From Methanoculleus sp. UBA77 (GTDB lineage Archaea; Halobacteriota; Methanomicrobia; Methanomicrobiales; Methanoculleaceae): DNA of 5,028 nucleotides. A program made the translations under genes and the position numbers. The notes beneath the pieces were generated by a model. The model was not told the origin of the DNA and did no database searches. It saw nothing but the letters and a program-made list of their open reading frames with translations. The stretch covers positions 2,031 through 7,058 of the forward strand of contig DALN01000166.1 in the NCBI GenBank assembly GCA_002499455.1. The letters run 5' to 3'. This document shows positions 1-5,028 of this stretch, piece by piece; the first letter of the stretch is position 1, and each line of letters begins with the position of its first letter.

Positions 1-791
1 TGAGCGACCGGTATCCCTTCCTCATCTCCATCCCCCACGGGGGCGTCTCTGTCCCGTCTGAGGTCCGGGGTCTTGTCAACCTCTCAAGGAGCGAGATCGT
101 CTTCAACAGCGATCCTCATACCCGCCTTCTCTACGGGTTCGACGACGCGGTGGAGGCGCTGGTCGATTTCGAGTTTTCCCGGATCTTCGTCGACACCAAC
201 CGCCCGCCCTACGACTACCCGCCGCGGGCCCAGGACGGCGTGGTCAAGGTCATTACGCAGGATGGGACCCCGATCTACCGGAAGGGCCGGGTACCGGGCC
301 GGGAGGTGATCAGAACCCTCCTGCAGAACTACTACTACCCGTTCCACGAACGGCTGACCCGGGCCCTCGATGCCGGTGGTATCGAGGTTGCCTTCGACTG
401 CCACAGCATGCTGCCGTACTCCCCGCCGGTCCGGAAGGATGTCGGGCTCCCGCGCCCGCTCTTCTGCCTGAGCAACCGCGGTGACCGGCATGGGAATCCC
501 CTGAAGAAGGGCGCCCTGGTGACCTGCCCGCCGGAGTGGCTCCAGGCCCTCACCCGGGCGTTCCAGTCGGAGTTCGAGGGGGAGGGAAGGGTTGCGATGA
601 ACGATCCCTTCCGGGGCGGGTTCATATCGGTGGCGCACTACCGGCGGAGCAGGGTCCCCTGGGTCCAGGTCGAGATCAACCGCGGCCTCTACGAGGCGGA
701 AGGCCGCGATACCGACGAGACAGAACTTGCCGGGCTCCGGGATCGGATCTTCTCCGCGTTCGCGGGGTTCTGGGACGAAGTATCGGGATGA
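1..791 (+). CDS. N-formylglutamate amidohydrolase family protein (HutG-like)
   Basis: The family (FGase, PF05013) hydrolyses N-formyl-L-glutamate to formate and L-glutamate, the last step of one bacterial histidine-degradation route; it is cytoplasmic and metal-dependent. The frame is open from base 3. The edge bases read xTG followed by Ser-Asp-Arg, so the start codon very probably lies at 0-2 with one base missing, giving about 263 residues, a normal family length. Visible motifs under that numbering are P12-H-G-G15, D38-P-H-T, D65-T-N-R-P-P70, D133-C-H-S-M137, N201-D-P-F-R-G-G207 and E225-I-N-R-G-L-Y231, in the usual family order. No signal peptide or membrane segment is seen. The TGA at 1-3 would give an ATGA overlap with an upstream gene if one ends there, which is inference. 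Family assignment is firm; the substrate is not, because no other histidine-degradation gene is visible and the true substrate may be another N-acyl amino acid. Confidence 0.85.
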   Translation, partial: SDRYPFLISIPHGGVSVPSEVRGLVNLSRSEIVFNSDPHTRLLYGFDDAVEALVDFEFSRIFVDTNRPPYDYPPRAQDGVVKVITQDGTPIYRKGRVPGREVIRTLLQNYYYPFHERLTRALDAGGIEVAFDCHSMLPYSPPVRKDVGLPRPLFCLSNRGDRHGNPLKKGALVTCPPEWLQALTRAFQSEFEGEGRVAMNDPFRGGFISVAHYRRSRVPWVQVEINRGLYEAEGRDTDETELAGLRDRIFSAFAGFWDEVSG

Positions 792-812
792 ATAGAGCCC
801 GGGTTTCAGCCG

Positions 813-846
813 AATCCGGCCCCATTCCGCCGGATTTTCGGGGCCG
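813..846 (+). terminator. Candidate terminator or alternative hairpins between amidohydrolase and recQ
   Basis: The 63-base gap contains an 8-bp perfect stem, AATCCGGC at 813-820 with GCCGGATT at 829-836, an 8-base loop, and a short T-run (835-838) at the end of the stem. A competing 7-bp stem pairs CGGCCCC at 817-823 with GGGGCCG at 840-846; the two cannot form together. The first looks like a terminator for the amidohydrolase gene. The T-run is short and archaeal terminators need no hairpin, so the assignment is tentative. Confidence 0.35.
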
Positions 847-854
847 AAGATACT

Positions 855-2153
855 ATGCCACAACAGCACCCACATATAGTGATGGATCGCCTGCACCTGA
901 TCCTGGAGCGTTACTTCGGGCATACTGCCTTCAACCCCTACCAGGAGGAGATCATCCGCGACCTCCTCGCCGGGCGGGACGTCCTTGCCGTCCTTGCGAC
1001 CGGAGGGGGCAAGTCGCTCTGCTACCAGGTCCCGGCGCTCATGGGCGACGGGGTTGCGCTGGTGATATCGCCCCTCATCGCCCTGATGAAGGACCAGGTC
1101 GACGACCTCCAGGCCCGCGGGATCGGGGCGGAAGCACTGAACACCGCCTGCTCTTATGCGACGTCGCGCAGGGTCCTTGCGGACTTAAAGGAGGGTCTGG
1201 TCCAGATCCTCTACGTCTCGCCGGAGCGGGCGGTCGGCGACGACTTCCTCTCCCTCGCGGAGTCCCTCCCCATCACGCTGATCGCGGTCGACGAGGCGCA
1301 CTGCATATCGATGTGGGGGCACCAGTTCCGCCCTGAGTACCGGTCGCTCGCGGTCCTCAAGGAGCGGTTCCCGGAGGCGCCGATGGTCGCCCTGACGGCG
1401 ACCGCGACCCCGGACGTCCGCGAGGATATCGCGCGGCAGCTCAACCTTGCGGATCCGTCTGTCTACGTCGGGAGTTTCAACCGGGAGAACCTCCGCTATG
1501 CCGTCGTGCCGAAGGGAGAGGACGCGTACGGGCAACTCCGCGACCTCCTCCGGCGCCGGAGAGGGGACGCCGGGATCGTCTACGCCGCAACGAGAGATGG
1601 GGTCGAGACGCTCGCTTCAAGGCTCCAGGCCGACGGCCTTTCGGCGCTCCCCTACCACGCCGGGATGACGGCGGCCGCCCGGGCGGAGACGCAGGACCGG
1701 TTCATACGCGGAAAGGTCGGGATCGTCTGCGCGACGAGCGCCTTCGGTATGGGTATCGATAAGCCCGACGTCCGGTTCGTCGTCCACTATGATATGCCGA
1801 AGACCCTCGAGGCCTACTACCAGGAGAGCGGCCGGGCGGGGAGGGACGGCGGTGCGAGCGACTGCATCCTCTTCTACCACGACGACGACGCAAAACGACT
1901 CCGGTCCCTCATCGACCGCGACCTCCCCTCCGAGTTCCAGCGCGAGGTCGCCCGGGCAAAGCTGCAGAGCATGGTGGACTACTGCATCGCAGGCGGGTGC
2001 CGGCGGGAGTGGCTCCTCGCCTACTTCGGGGAACGCTACGATGCTCTTCCCTGCGGCGGATGCGACGCCTGCGCCCCGGACCGGCCGGCCGGAAAGCCCC
2101 GGCGGCGGTCGACGCGCCGGAAGTCCGGTGCCGTTCGCCCGGCGGCCGGTTGA
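855..2153 (+). CDS. recQ: RecQ-family ATP-dependent DNA helicase, short form
   Basis: A 3'-5' superfamily 2 DNA helicase acting in recombination and replication-fork repair. With Met at 855 the protein has 432 residues. Visible motifs: motif 0 with F26 and Q30; Walker A T49-G-G-G-K-S54; D146-E-A-H149; aromatic-rich loop C150 to Y162; motif III T181-A-T-A-T185; G298-M-G-I-D302; motif VI Q323-E-S-G-R-A-G-R-D331. A zinc-binding module follows, with C382 before R-R and C400-x2-C403-x2-C406. Only 26 residues remain after it, ending in a very basic stretch (K414 to K423). The winged-helix and HRDC domains of the roughly 610-residue E. coli enzyme are absent, and no RecQ-like continuation appears in other frames downstream. 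In the aromatic-rich loop, the usual S-Q-W-G-H-D is S-M-W-G-H-Q here. The start is uncertain: ATG at 882 (Met10) begins closer to the conserved region, and neither ATG has a good ribosome-binding site. Family assignment is very secure. Confidence 0.95.
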   Translation: MPQQHPHIVMDRLHLILERYFGHTAFNPYQEEIIRDLLAGRDVLAVLATGGGKSLCYQVPALMGDGVALVISPLIALMKDQVDDLQARGIGAEALNTACSYATSRRVLADLKEGLVQILYVSPERAVGDDFLSLAESLPITLIAVDEAHCISMWGHQFRPEYRSLAVLKERFPEAPMVALTATATPDVREDIARQLNLADPSVYVGSFNRENLRYAVVPKGEDAYGQLRDLLRRRRGDAGIVYAATRDGVETLASRLQADGLSALPYHAGMTAAARAETQDRFIRGKVGIVCATSAFGMGIDKPDVRFVVHYDMPKTLEAYYQESGRAGRDGGASDCILFYHDDDAKRLRSLIDRDLPSEFQREVARAKLQSMVDYCIAGGCRREWLLAYFGERYDALPCGGCDACAPDRPAGKPRRRSTRRKSGAVRPAAG

Positions 2154-2250
2154 GCTGCAGGAGATATGGTCTTGCTCTATGGGGCGAAGCATGGCGGCGA
2201 TGGGTTCACGCGAAGCCCCCTGTTTTCAGGAGCCGTTGATTGCTCCCCTT

Positions 2251-2322
2251 CACGTTCTTCGCGTGGGGTGGTTTACAGGGATGATGCCAGGACCTCACGC
2301 GAAGGCGCGAAGAACGCGAAGA
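2251..2322. repeat. CGCGAAG short-period repeat in inverted arrangement
   Basis: The right arm (2296-2322) carries three CGCGAAG units in near-tandem (2298-2304 region, 2306-2312 and 2315-2321), about 8-9 bases apart. The left arm at 2253-2263 (CGTTCTTCGCG) is the exact reverse complement of 2306-2316, an 11-bp perfect inverted repeat. In another register, CTTCGCGTG at 2257-2265 pairs with CACGCGAAG at 2296-2304. The bases between the arms show no coding character. Similar period-8/9 strings occur, as I recall, in intergenic DNA of many environmental genomes, sometimes ahead of GxxExxY-protein genes. No such gene follows here. Confidence 0.6.
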
Positions 2323-2347
2323 GCGACTGTCCACAGGGCCGGTGGTC

Positions 2348-2430
2348 GAGAAGCCCGAAGGTCTTCGAGGACCGGAGTTTGAGCACCGTCGGGTGTGGAG
2401 AAGCGCCCGATTTTGCGTGAGGTGCGAGCG
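2348..2430 (+). repeat. Dispersed intergenic repeat, copy A
   Basis: This copy has two blocks. The first (2348-2370) matches copy B at 2755-2777 in 20 of 23 bases. The second begins with GGAGTTTGAGCACCG (2374-2388), which recurs in reverse complement with one mismatch at 2898-2912 (copy D), and whose core GAGTTTGAGCAC recurs exactly in reverse complement at 3187-3198 (copy C). Further on, TGCGTGAGGTGCGAG (from about 2414) matches copy C in 13 of 15 bases. It lies between recQ and pspC and contains no start codon with a sensible reading frame. Confidence 0.55.
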
Positions 2431-2450
2431 TGCCGTTCGCCCACCCTCCG

Positions 2451-2470
2451 GGGAAACACCTATTACGCAT
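2451..2470 (+). promoter_or_regulatory. Candidate archaeal promoter for pspC
   Basis: An AT-rich island stands out in GC-rich DNA. Purine-rich GGGAAAC (2451-2457) could serve as BRE and CCTATTACG (2459-2467) as a weak TATA-like element. The spacing would put transcription start near 2490, giving a short leader of about ten bases to the ATG at 2499. This fits the absence of a Shine-Dalgarno sequence there. The match to an archaeal TATA consensus is poor, so this is a tentative call. Confidence 0.25.
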
Positions 2471-2498
2471 ACGGTAAAAGGGGCCCCGGCGAGTTGTC

Positions 2499-2723
2499 AT
2501 GGCGAAGAAGTTATACCGCTCACGAAACGACCGGTGGATCGCCGGGGTATGCGGCGGCATCGGAGAATACCTTGAGATTGACCCGAATGTCATCCGGGTG
2601 ATCTGGGCAATCGTCACCGCGCTCACGGGGTTCCTGCCCGGGATTGCCATCTACATCCTGCTCTGGATCATCCTGCCCCAGCGCGGGACGATACGCCCGG
2701 TTGAGGGGAGTGTTGAGGTGTGA
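2499..2723 (+). CDS. PspC-domain small membrane protein
   Basis: The 74-residue product is almost entirely one PspC domain (PF04024). The family signature is clear: K3-K-L-Y-R7, then D11-R-W-I-A-G-V-C-G-G20, E23-Y24, I27-D28-P29 and R33. A hydrophobic segment follows from about V31 to P60, broken by T43-G-F-L-P47, consistent with one long or two short membrane spans; the last 14 residues are polar. In bacteria, PspC senses envelope stress and recruits PspA. Stand-alone PspC-domain proteins are common in methanogens and their function is not settled. No pspA or pspB is adjacent. ATG at 2499 fits the family N-terminus exactly and lies after an AT-rich island rather than a ribosome-binding site. 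It is probably its own transcription unit: 345 bases separate it from recQ and uvrB is convergent. Confidence 0.9.
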   Translation: MAKKLYRSRNDRWIAGVCGGIGEYLEIDPNVIRVIWAIVTALTGFLPGIAIYILLWIILPQRGTIRPVEGSVEV

Positions 2724-2754
2724 AGGGGAGGGTCCGCCTGCAGGGCAGGAGTCT

Positions 2755-2780
2755 GAGAAGGCCGAAGGCCCTCGAGGGGG
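2755..2780 (+). repeat. Dispersed intergenic repeat, copy B (partial)
   Basis: GAGAAGGCCGAAGGCC at 2755-2770 is identical to the reverse complement of 3219-3234 in copy C. The 23-base block 2755-2777 matches copy A in 20 positions. Only the first block of the repeat is present here; the GAGTTTGAGCAC block is absent. It starts 31 bases past the pspC stop and runs into the hairpin at 2774-2792. Confidence 0.5.
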
Positions 2781-2792
2781 CATGCCCCCCTC
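2774..2792 (+). terminator. Terminator-like hairpin downstream of pspC
   Basis: GAGGGGG at 2774-2780 pairs perfectly with CCCCCTC at 2786-2792 around the five-base loop CATGC; the core 2776-2789 is a 14-base perfect palindrome. It lies 50 bases past the pspC stop. The following bases are only pyrimidine-rich, with no clear T-run, so termination is a guess. It may instead be part of repeat copy B. Confidence 0.35.
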
Positions 2793-2877
2793 CCCTGTCT
2801 CTACCTTGTATCTTCAGTGTTCAGGTTCAAAGTCAACAGATTGTCATACCTCTGTGACCCCACCCCGCCCGCGCTTC

Positions 2878-2912
2878 GCGCTCCTCCTCCGCACCTGCGG
2901 TGCTCGAACTCC
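2878..2912 (-). repeat. Dispersed intergenic repeat, copy D
   Basis: Read on the minus strand, the block begins GGAGTTCGAGCACCG and continues with GGTGCGGAG, aligning with copy A from 2374 apart from small indels and single changes. Most differences are C/T transitions, as expected of diverged copies of one ancestral sequence. Confidence 0.5.
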
Positions 2913-2926
2913 TGCCGTTCCGGCAG
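2912..2926. repeat. Short perfect hairpin
   Basis: CTGCCG (2912-2917) pairs perfectly with CGGCAG (2921-2926) around the loop TTC. It abuts the edge of repeat copy D. No adjacent T-run is present on either strand, so I do not call it a terminator. Confidence 0.4.
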
Positions 2927-3186
2927 TCGTTCCCAGCCCCCTGGGGCGGGGGCAGTGCGTGGCGATAGCAGGTGGCAATCGGTGTATGGGTGGAGTGACA
3001 GACTGGAATTTAATAGTCCTCGCAAGTAGGCAAGTGACCACAGAGAATTTGAACATCTCGTGAACCGGGGCGAAGGGACACACAGATCACCTGAACTCCT
3101 ACATTCTGAACAGGCTAACCGGCACGCACGGCCAACCGCCTCCCGCGAAAAGAAATGAGTGCAGCCACATCCTCGCACCTAACACA

Positions 3187-3253
3187 GTGCTCAAACTCGC
3201 CGCTACGCTTGCACCAAAGGCCTTCGGCCTTCTCAAGCTCACTATGCTCGCAC
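3187..3253 (-). repeat. Dispersed intergenic repeat, copy C, with internal tandem duplication
   Basis: On the minus strand this copy contains GAGAAGGCCGAAGGCC (reverse complement of 3219-3234) followed downstream by GAGTTTGAGCAC (3187-3198), the same block order as copy A. It is internally duplicated: 3190-3214 and 3232-3253 share CTCAA-CTC-CTA-GCT-GCAC on the plus strand with single changes and a 3-base indel, a period of about 40 bases. Confidence 0.55.
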
Positions 3254-3374
3254 TCCTCACGGTCCAGCGTACCGGGCCTTCGCGCACCCAATTGGTTTCA
3301 TTCATCAGCGGCAGGTGACTGCAACCCCCACTGTCAGAGCGCCTTTACCGTCTGTTTTTCGATGGGCCGGCCCC

Positions 3375-5028
3375 TTATCGCGCTCCCCCGCCCTGCAGCT
3401 TCCGGATCGTATCCCGGAGCGCGATCGCCCGCTCGAAGTCCAGGCGTTCGGCCGCCTCCTGCATCTCGGCCTCGAGCTCGATGATCAGGTTCGGGATCTC
3501 CTGTTTCGGGACGTGCTTGACGTCGGTGATATCGACCTCTCTCTCCCGGATCGGTTTTTTGACCGTCTGCGGCGTGATGCCGTGCCGGGCGTTGTAGTCC
3601 ATCTGCATCGCGCGCCGCCGCTCCGTCTCGGCCATCGCCTTCTTGATCGAGTCGGTCATGGTGTCGGCGTAGAGGACCACCTTCGCGTTGACGTTCCGGG
3701 CGGCGCGGCCGATCGTCTGGACCAGGCTCCTCGCGTCGCGAAGGAACCCTTCCTTGTCGGCGTCGAGGATCCCGACGAGCCCGACCTCCGGTATGTCGAG
3801 GCCCTCCCGGAGGAGGTTGATCCCGACGAGGACGTCGTACTTCCCGAGCCGGAGCTGCCGGATTATCTCGGTCCGCTCGATGGTCTGGATCTCGGAGTGG
3901 AGGTAGCGGGTCTTGATCCCCTGCTCGGCCAGGTACTCCGAGAGCTCCTCGGCGAGCCTCTTCGTGAGCGTCGTCAGGAGCACCCTGTCGCCGCGCCCGA
4001 TCGTGGCGCGGATCTCGGCGATCACGTCCGGGATCTGCCCCTCGATCGGCCGGACCTCGACCGCCGGATCGACGAGCCCCGTCGGCCGGATGATCTGCTC
4101 CGTCACGGTCGAGCGCTCCAGCTCGTAGTCGCCCGGCGTCGCCGAGACGAAGATGACGTTTCGCATGTAGTCCGAGAACTCGTCGAACTTCAGCGGCCGG
4201 TTGTCGAAGGCCGACGGGAGCCGGAAACCGTAGTCCACGAGCGACTTCTTCCGCGAGAAGTCGCCGTGGTACATCCCCCTGACCTGGGGCAGGGTCTGGT
4301 GGCTCTCGTCGATCACCATCAGGAAGTCCTCCGGGAAGTAGTCCAGCAGACAGTAGGGCTGCTCGCCGGCCTTCCGCCCGTCGAAGTGGCGGGAGTAGTT
4401 CTCGATACCCTTGCAGGTCCCGGTCTCCCGGATCATGTCGATGTCGTAGAGGGTCCGCTGGCGCAGGCGGTGCGCCTCGAGCATGCCGAGGTTCGGGAGC
4501 CACTCCTCGAGTTCCTCCTGTATCGAGACGATCGCCCGTTCCTTCTCCTCCTCCGGGGCGACGAAGTGGCGGGCCGGGTAGACGAAGAAGTAGTCCATCG
4601 TCTCGAGCCGCTGGCCGGAGTTCCTGTCGATCTCGCTGATCCGGTCCACCTCGTTCCCGAAGAGTTCGATACGGATGATGTTGTTGAAGTAGCCGGGGAC
4701 GATATCGATGGTGTCGCCCTTCACCCGGAACCGGCCCGGCGCGAGCTCGATGTCGTTCCGGTCGAACTGGATATCGATGAGCCTCCGGATGATATCGTCC
4801 CGCCGCAGCCTGTCCCGAACCTTCACCTCGAACCCCATCCCCTGGAAGTTTGCGGGGTTGCCGAGACCGTAGATGCAGGAGACCGAGGCGACGATGATGG
4901 TGTCGGGGCGGGAGAGGACCGATGCGGTCGCCGCAAGCCGCATCTGCTCGATCTTGGGGTTGATCTGGGCGTCCTTCTCGATGTAGAGGTCGCGCTTCGC
5001 GATATAGGACTCGGGCTGGTAGTAGTCG
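3375..5028 (-). CDS. uvrB: Excinuclease ABC subunit B (UvrB), N-terminus cut by window edge
   Basis: UvrB is the damage-verification helicase of nucleotide excision repair: UvrA loads it onto DNA and it recruits UvrC for incision. The frame is open to the right edge and gives 550 residues starting at D-Y-Y-Q-P-E, the conserved end of the damage-probing hairpin region. By comparison with E. coli UvrB, about 90-95 residues including Walker A lie beyond the edge. The Met at 4941-4943 is internal. Seen in order: I-E-Q-M-R-L, a V-S-C-I-Y-G-L-G segment, T-C-K-G-I-E-N-Y-S-R, motif II D-E-S-H (4299-4310), Y-G-F-R-L-P-S-A, motif III S-A-T-P (4134-4145), G-I-N-L-L-R-E-G-L-D and motif VI G-R-A-A-R-N (3693-3710). 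The C-terminus carries the UVR motif (about 3396-3485) that binds UvrC and ends seven codons later. Expected full length is about 640-650 residues, normal for the family. uvrA and uvrC are not in the window. Archaeal UvrB is generally viewed as bacterial in origin. Transcription converges on pspC. Confidence 0.97.
   Translation of the reverse strand, partial: DYYQPESYIAKRDLYIEKDAQINPKIEQMRLAATASVLSRPDTIIVASVSCIYGLGNPANFQGMGFEVKVRDRLRRDDIIRRLIDIQFDRNDIELAPGRFRVKGDTIDIVPGYFNNIIRIELFGNEVDRISEIDRNSGQRLETMDYFFVYPARHFVAPEEEKERAIVSIQEELEEWLPNLGMLEAHRLRQRTLYDIDMIRETGTCKGIENYSRHFDGRKAGEQPYCLLDYFPEDFLMVIDESHQTLPQVRGMYHGDFSRKKSLVDYGFRLPSAFDNRPLKFDEFSDYMRNVIFVSATPGDYELERSTVTEQIIRPTGLVDPAVEVRPIEGQIPDVIAEIRATIGRGDRVLLTTLTKRLAEELSEYLAEQGIKTRYLHSEIQTIERTEIIRQLRLGKYDVLVGINLLREGLDIPEVGLVGILDADKEGFLRDARSLVQTIGRAARNVNAKVVLYADTMTDSIKKAMAETERRRAMQMDYNARHGITPQTVKKPIREREVDITDVKHVPKQEIPNLIIELEAEMQEAAERLDFERAIALRDTIRKLQGGGAR

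Larger units (their letters stand above)
2154..2498. other. Intergenic stretch between recQ and pspC
   Basis: These 345 bases hold no convincing gene. Open frames crossing them give low-complexity, Arg/Ser-rich translations with no recognisable fold. An ATG at 2166 has a GGAG at 2160-2163, but the spacing of only two bases is too close and its 84-codon product looks like translated repeat DNA. What is present: a CGCGAAG inverted repeat (2251-2322), one copy of a dispersed repeat (2348-2430), a weak CCTG-TTTT-CAGG hairpin (2219-2230) and a possible promoter for pspC near 2451-2470. Confidence 0.7.
2851..3002. repeat. Nested imperfect inverted repeat
   Basis: The outer arms are 2851-2864 (TCTGTGACCCCACC) and the reverse complement of 2989-3002, matching in 12 of 14 bases. 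Inner arms CCCCGCCC at 2863-2870 and GGGCGGGG at 2944-2951 match in all 8. The enclosed DNA includes repeat copy D, the 2912-2926 hairpin and a GCCCC-CT-GGGGC pair at 2936-2947. Outer and inner arms are not equidistant, so this is not one clean stem. It could be a decayed palindromic intergenic element; GC-rich arms also arise by chance. Confidence 0.35.
2724..3374. other. Intergenic stretch between convergent pspC and uvrB
   Basis: These 651 bases hold no gene I can support. Frames of 70-139 codons cross them on both strands, but their translations are Arg/Ser/Pro/Cys-rich and track the repeats. The stretch contains repeat copies B, C and D, a terminator-like hairpin (2774-2792), a nested inverted repeat (2851-3002), an AT-richer part around 3005-3120, and the palindrome GGGCCGGCCC at 3364-3373 just past the uvrB stop. 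No tRNA cloverleaf or CRISPR spacing is visible. No T-rich terminator tract for uvrB is seen on its strand. Confidence 0.7.

Noticed and set aside
84..923. Long open frame of 279 codons on the minus strand
   Set aside because: It is antisense to the amidohydrolase and overlaps the recQ start; the translation shows no family motifs, and long antisense frames are expected in GC-rich coding DNA.
536..1336. Open frame of 266 codons on the plus strand
   Set aside because: It overlaps both the amidohydrolase and recQ in another frame, and its Arg/Gly/Pro-rich translation is a shadow of GC-rich codons.
2154..2382. Frameshifted RecQ C-terminal domains downstream of the stop
   Set aside because: The other two forward frames show no winged-helix or HRDC-like sequence, so the short RecQ is not explained by a simple frameshift.
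2166..2420. Possible 84-codon gene just after recQ
   Set aside because: GGAG lies only two bases before the ATG, and the frame runs through the CGCGAAG array and repeat copy A, so the sequence is better explained as repeat DNA.
2801..3178. Open frame of 125 codons on the minus strand in the pspC-uvrB gap
   Set aside because: Its translation shares E-F-E-H-R-R with an unrelated frame near 2376, but this comes from the nucleotide repeat rather than a protein family. It is Cys/Arg/Ser-rich and has no good start site.
2851..3253. CRISPR array or tRNA gene
   Set aside because: The repeats are too few, diverged and unevenly spaced for CRISPR, and no cloverleaf with a T-loop GGTTCAAATCC-like motif was found.
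3364..3373. Palindrome GGGCCGGCCC after the uvrB stop as a terminator
   Set aside because: It is a 10-base palindrome with no room for a loop, and no T-run follows on the uvrB strand.
3334..4503. Open frame of 389 codons on the minus strand
   Set aside because: It is an out-of-frame reading within uvrB with an Arg/Pro/Gly/Ala/Asp-dominated translation and no recognisable domain.

Overview
The window carries two complete genes, one gene that is complete except for about one base, and one gene cut by the right edge. It also has two repeat-rich intergenic stretches. The DNA is GC-rich, with strong use of G/C-ending codons in all four genes. The gene set (HutG-like amidohydrolase, short RecQ, one-domain PspC protein, bacterial-type UvrB), the lack of clear Shine-Dalgarno sites before two starts, and a candidate TATA-like AT island before the small gene suggest a GC-rich methanogenic archaeon. 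My impression is Methanomicrobiales, possibly Methanoculleus-like. This is recognition from memory; a GC-rich bacterium is not excluded.

Layout: 1-791 (+) is an N-formylglutamate amidohydrolase family protein whose start codon probably straddles the left edge. A 63-base gap with two mutually exclusive hairpins follows. 855-2153 (+) is a RecQ-family DNA helicase with helicase core and zinc-binding module but no winged-helix or HRDC domain. 2154-2498 has no convincing gene; it holds a CGCGAAG-type inverted repeat and one copy of a dispersed repeat. 2499-2723 (+) is a 74-residue PspC-domain membrane protein. 2724-3374 has no convincing gene and holds a terminator-like hairpin plus three more partial copies of the dispersed repeat. 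3375 to the right edge (-) is UvrB, lacking roughly its first 90 residues.

The genes do not form one pathway. RecQ and UvrB are both DNA-repair helicases but are convergent and separated by 1.2 kb, so co-transcription is excluded. PspC and the amidohydrolase are unrelated to them by known function.

I do not see an undescribed multi-gene system. The least explained part is the intergenic DNA around pspC. Related sequence blocks recur there at least four times, in + orientation at the two copies nearest pspC and in - orientation nearer uvrB, which points to a dispersed non-coding repeat family.
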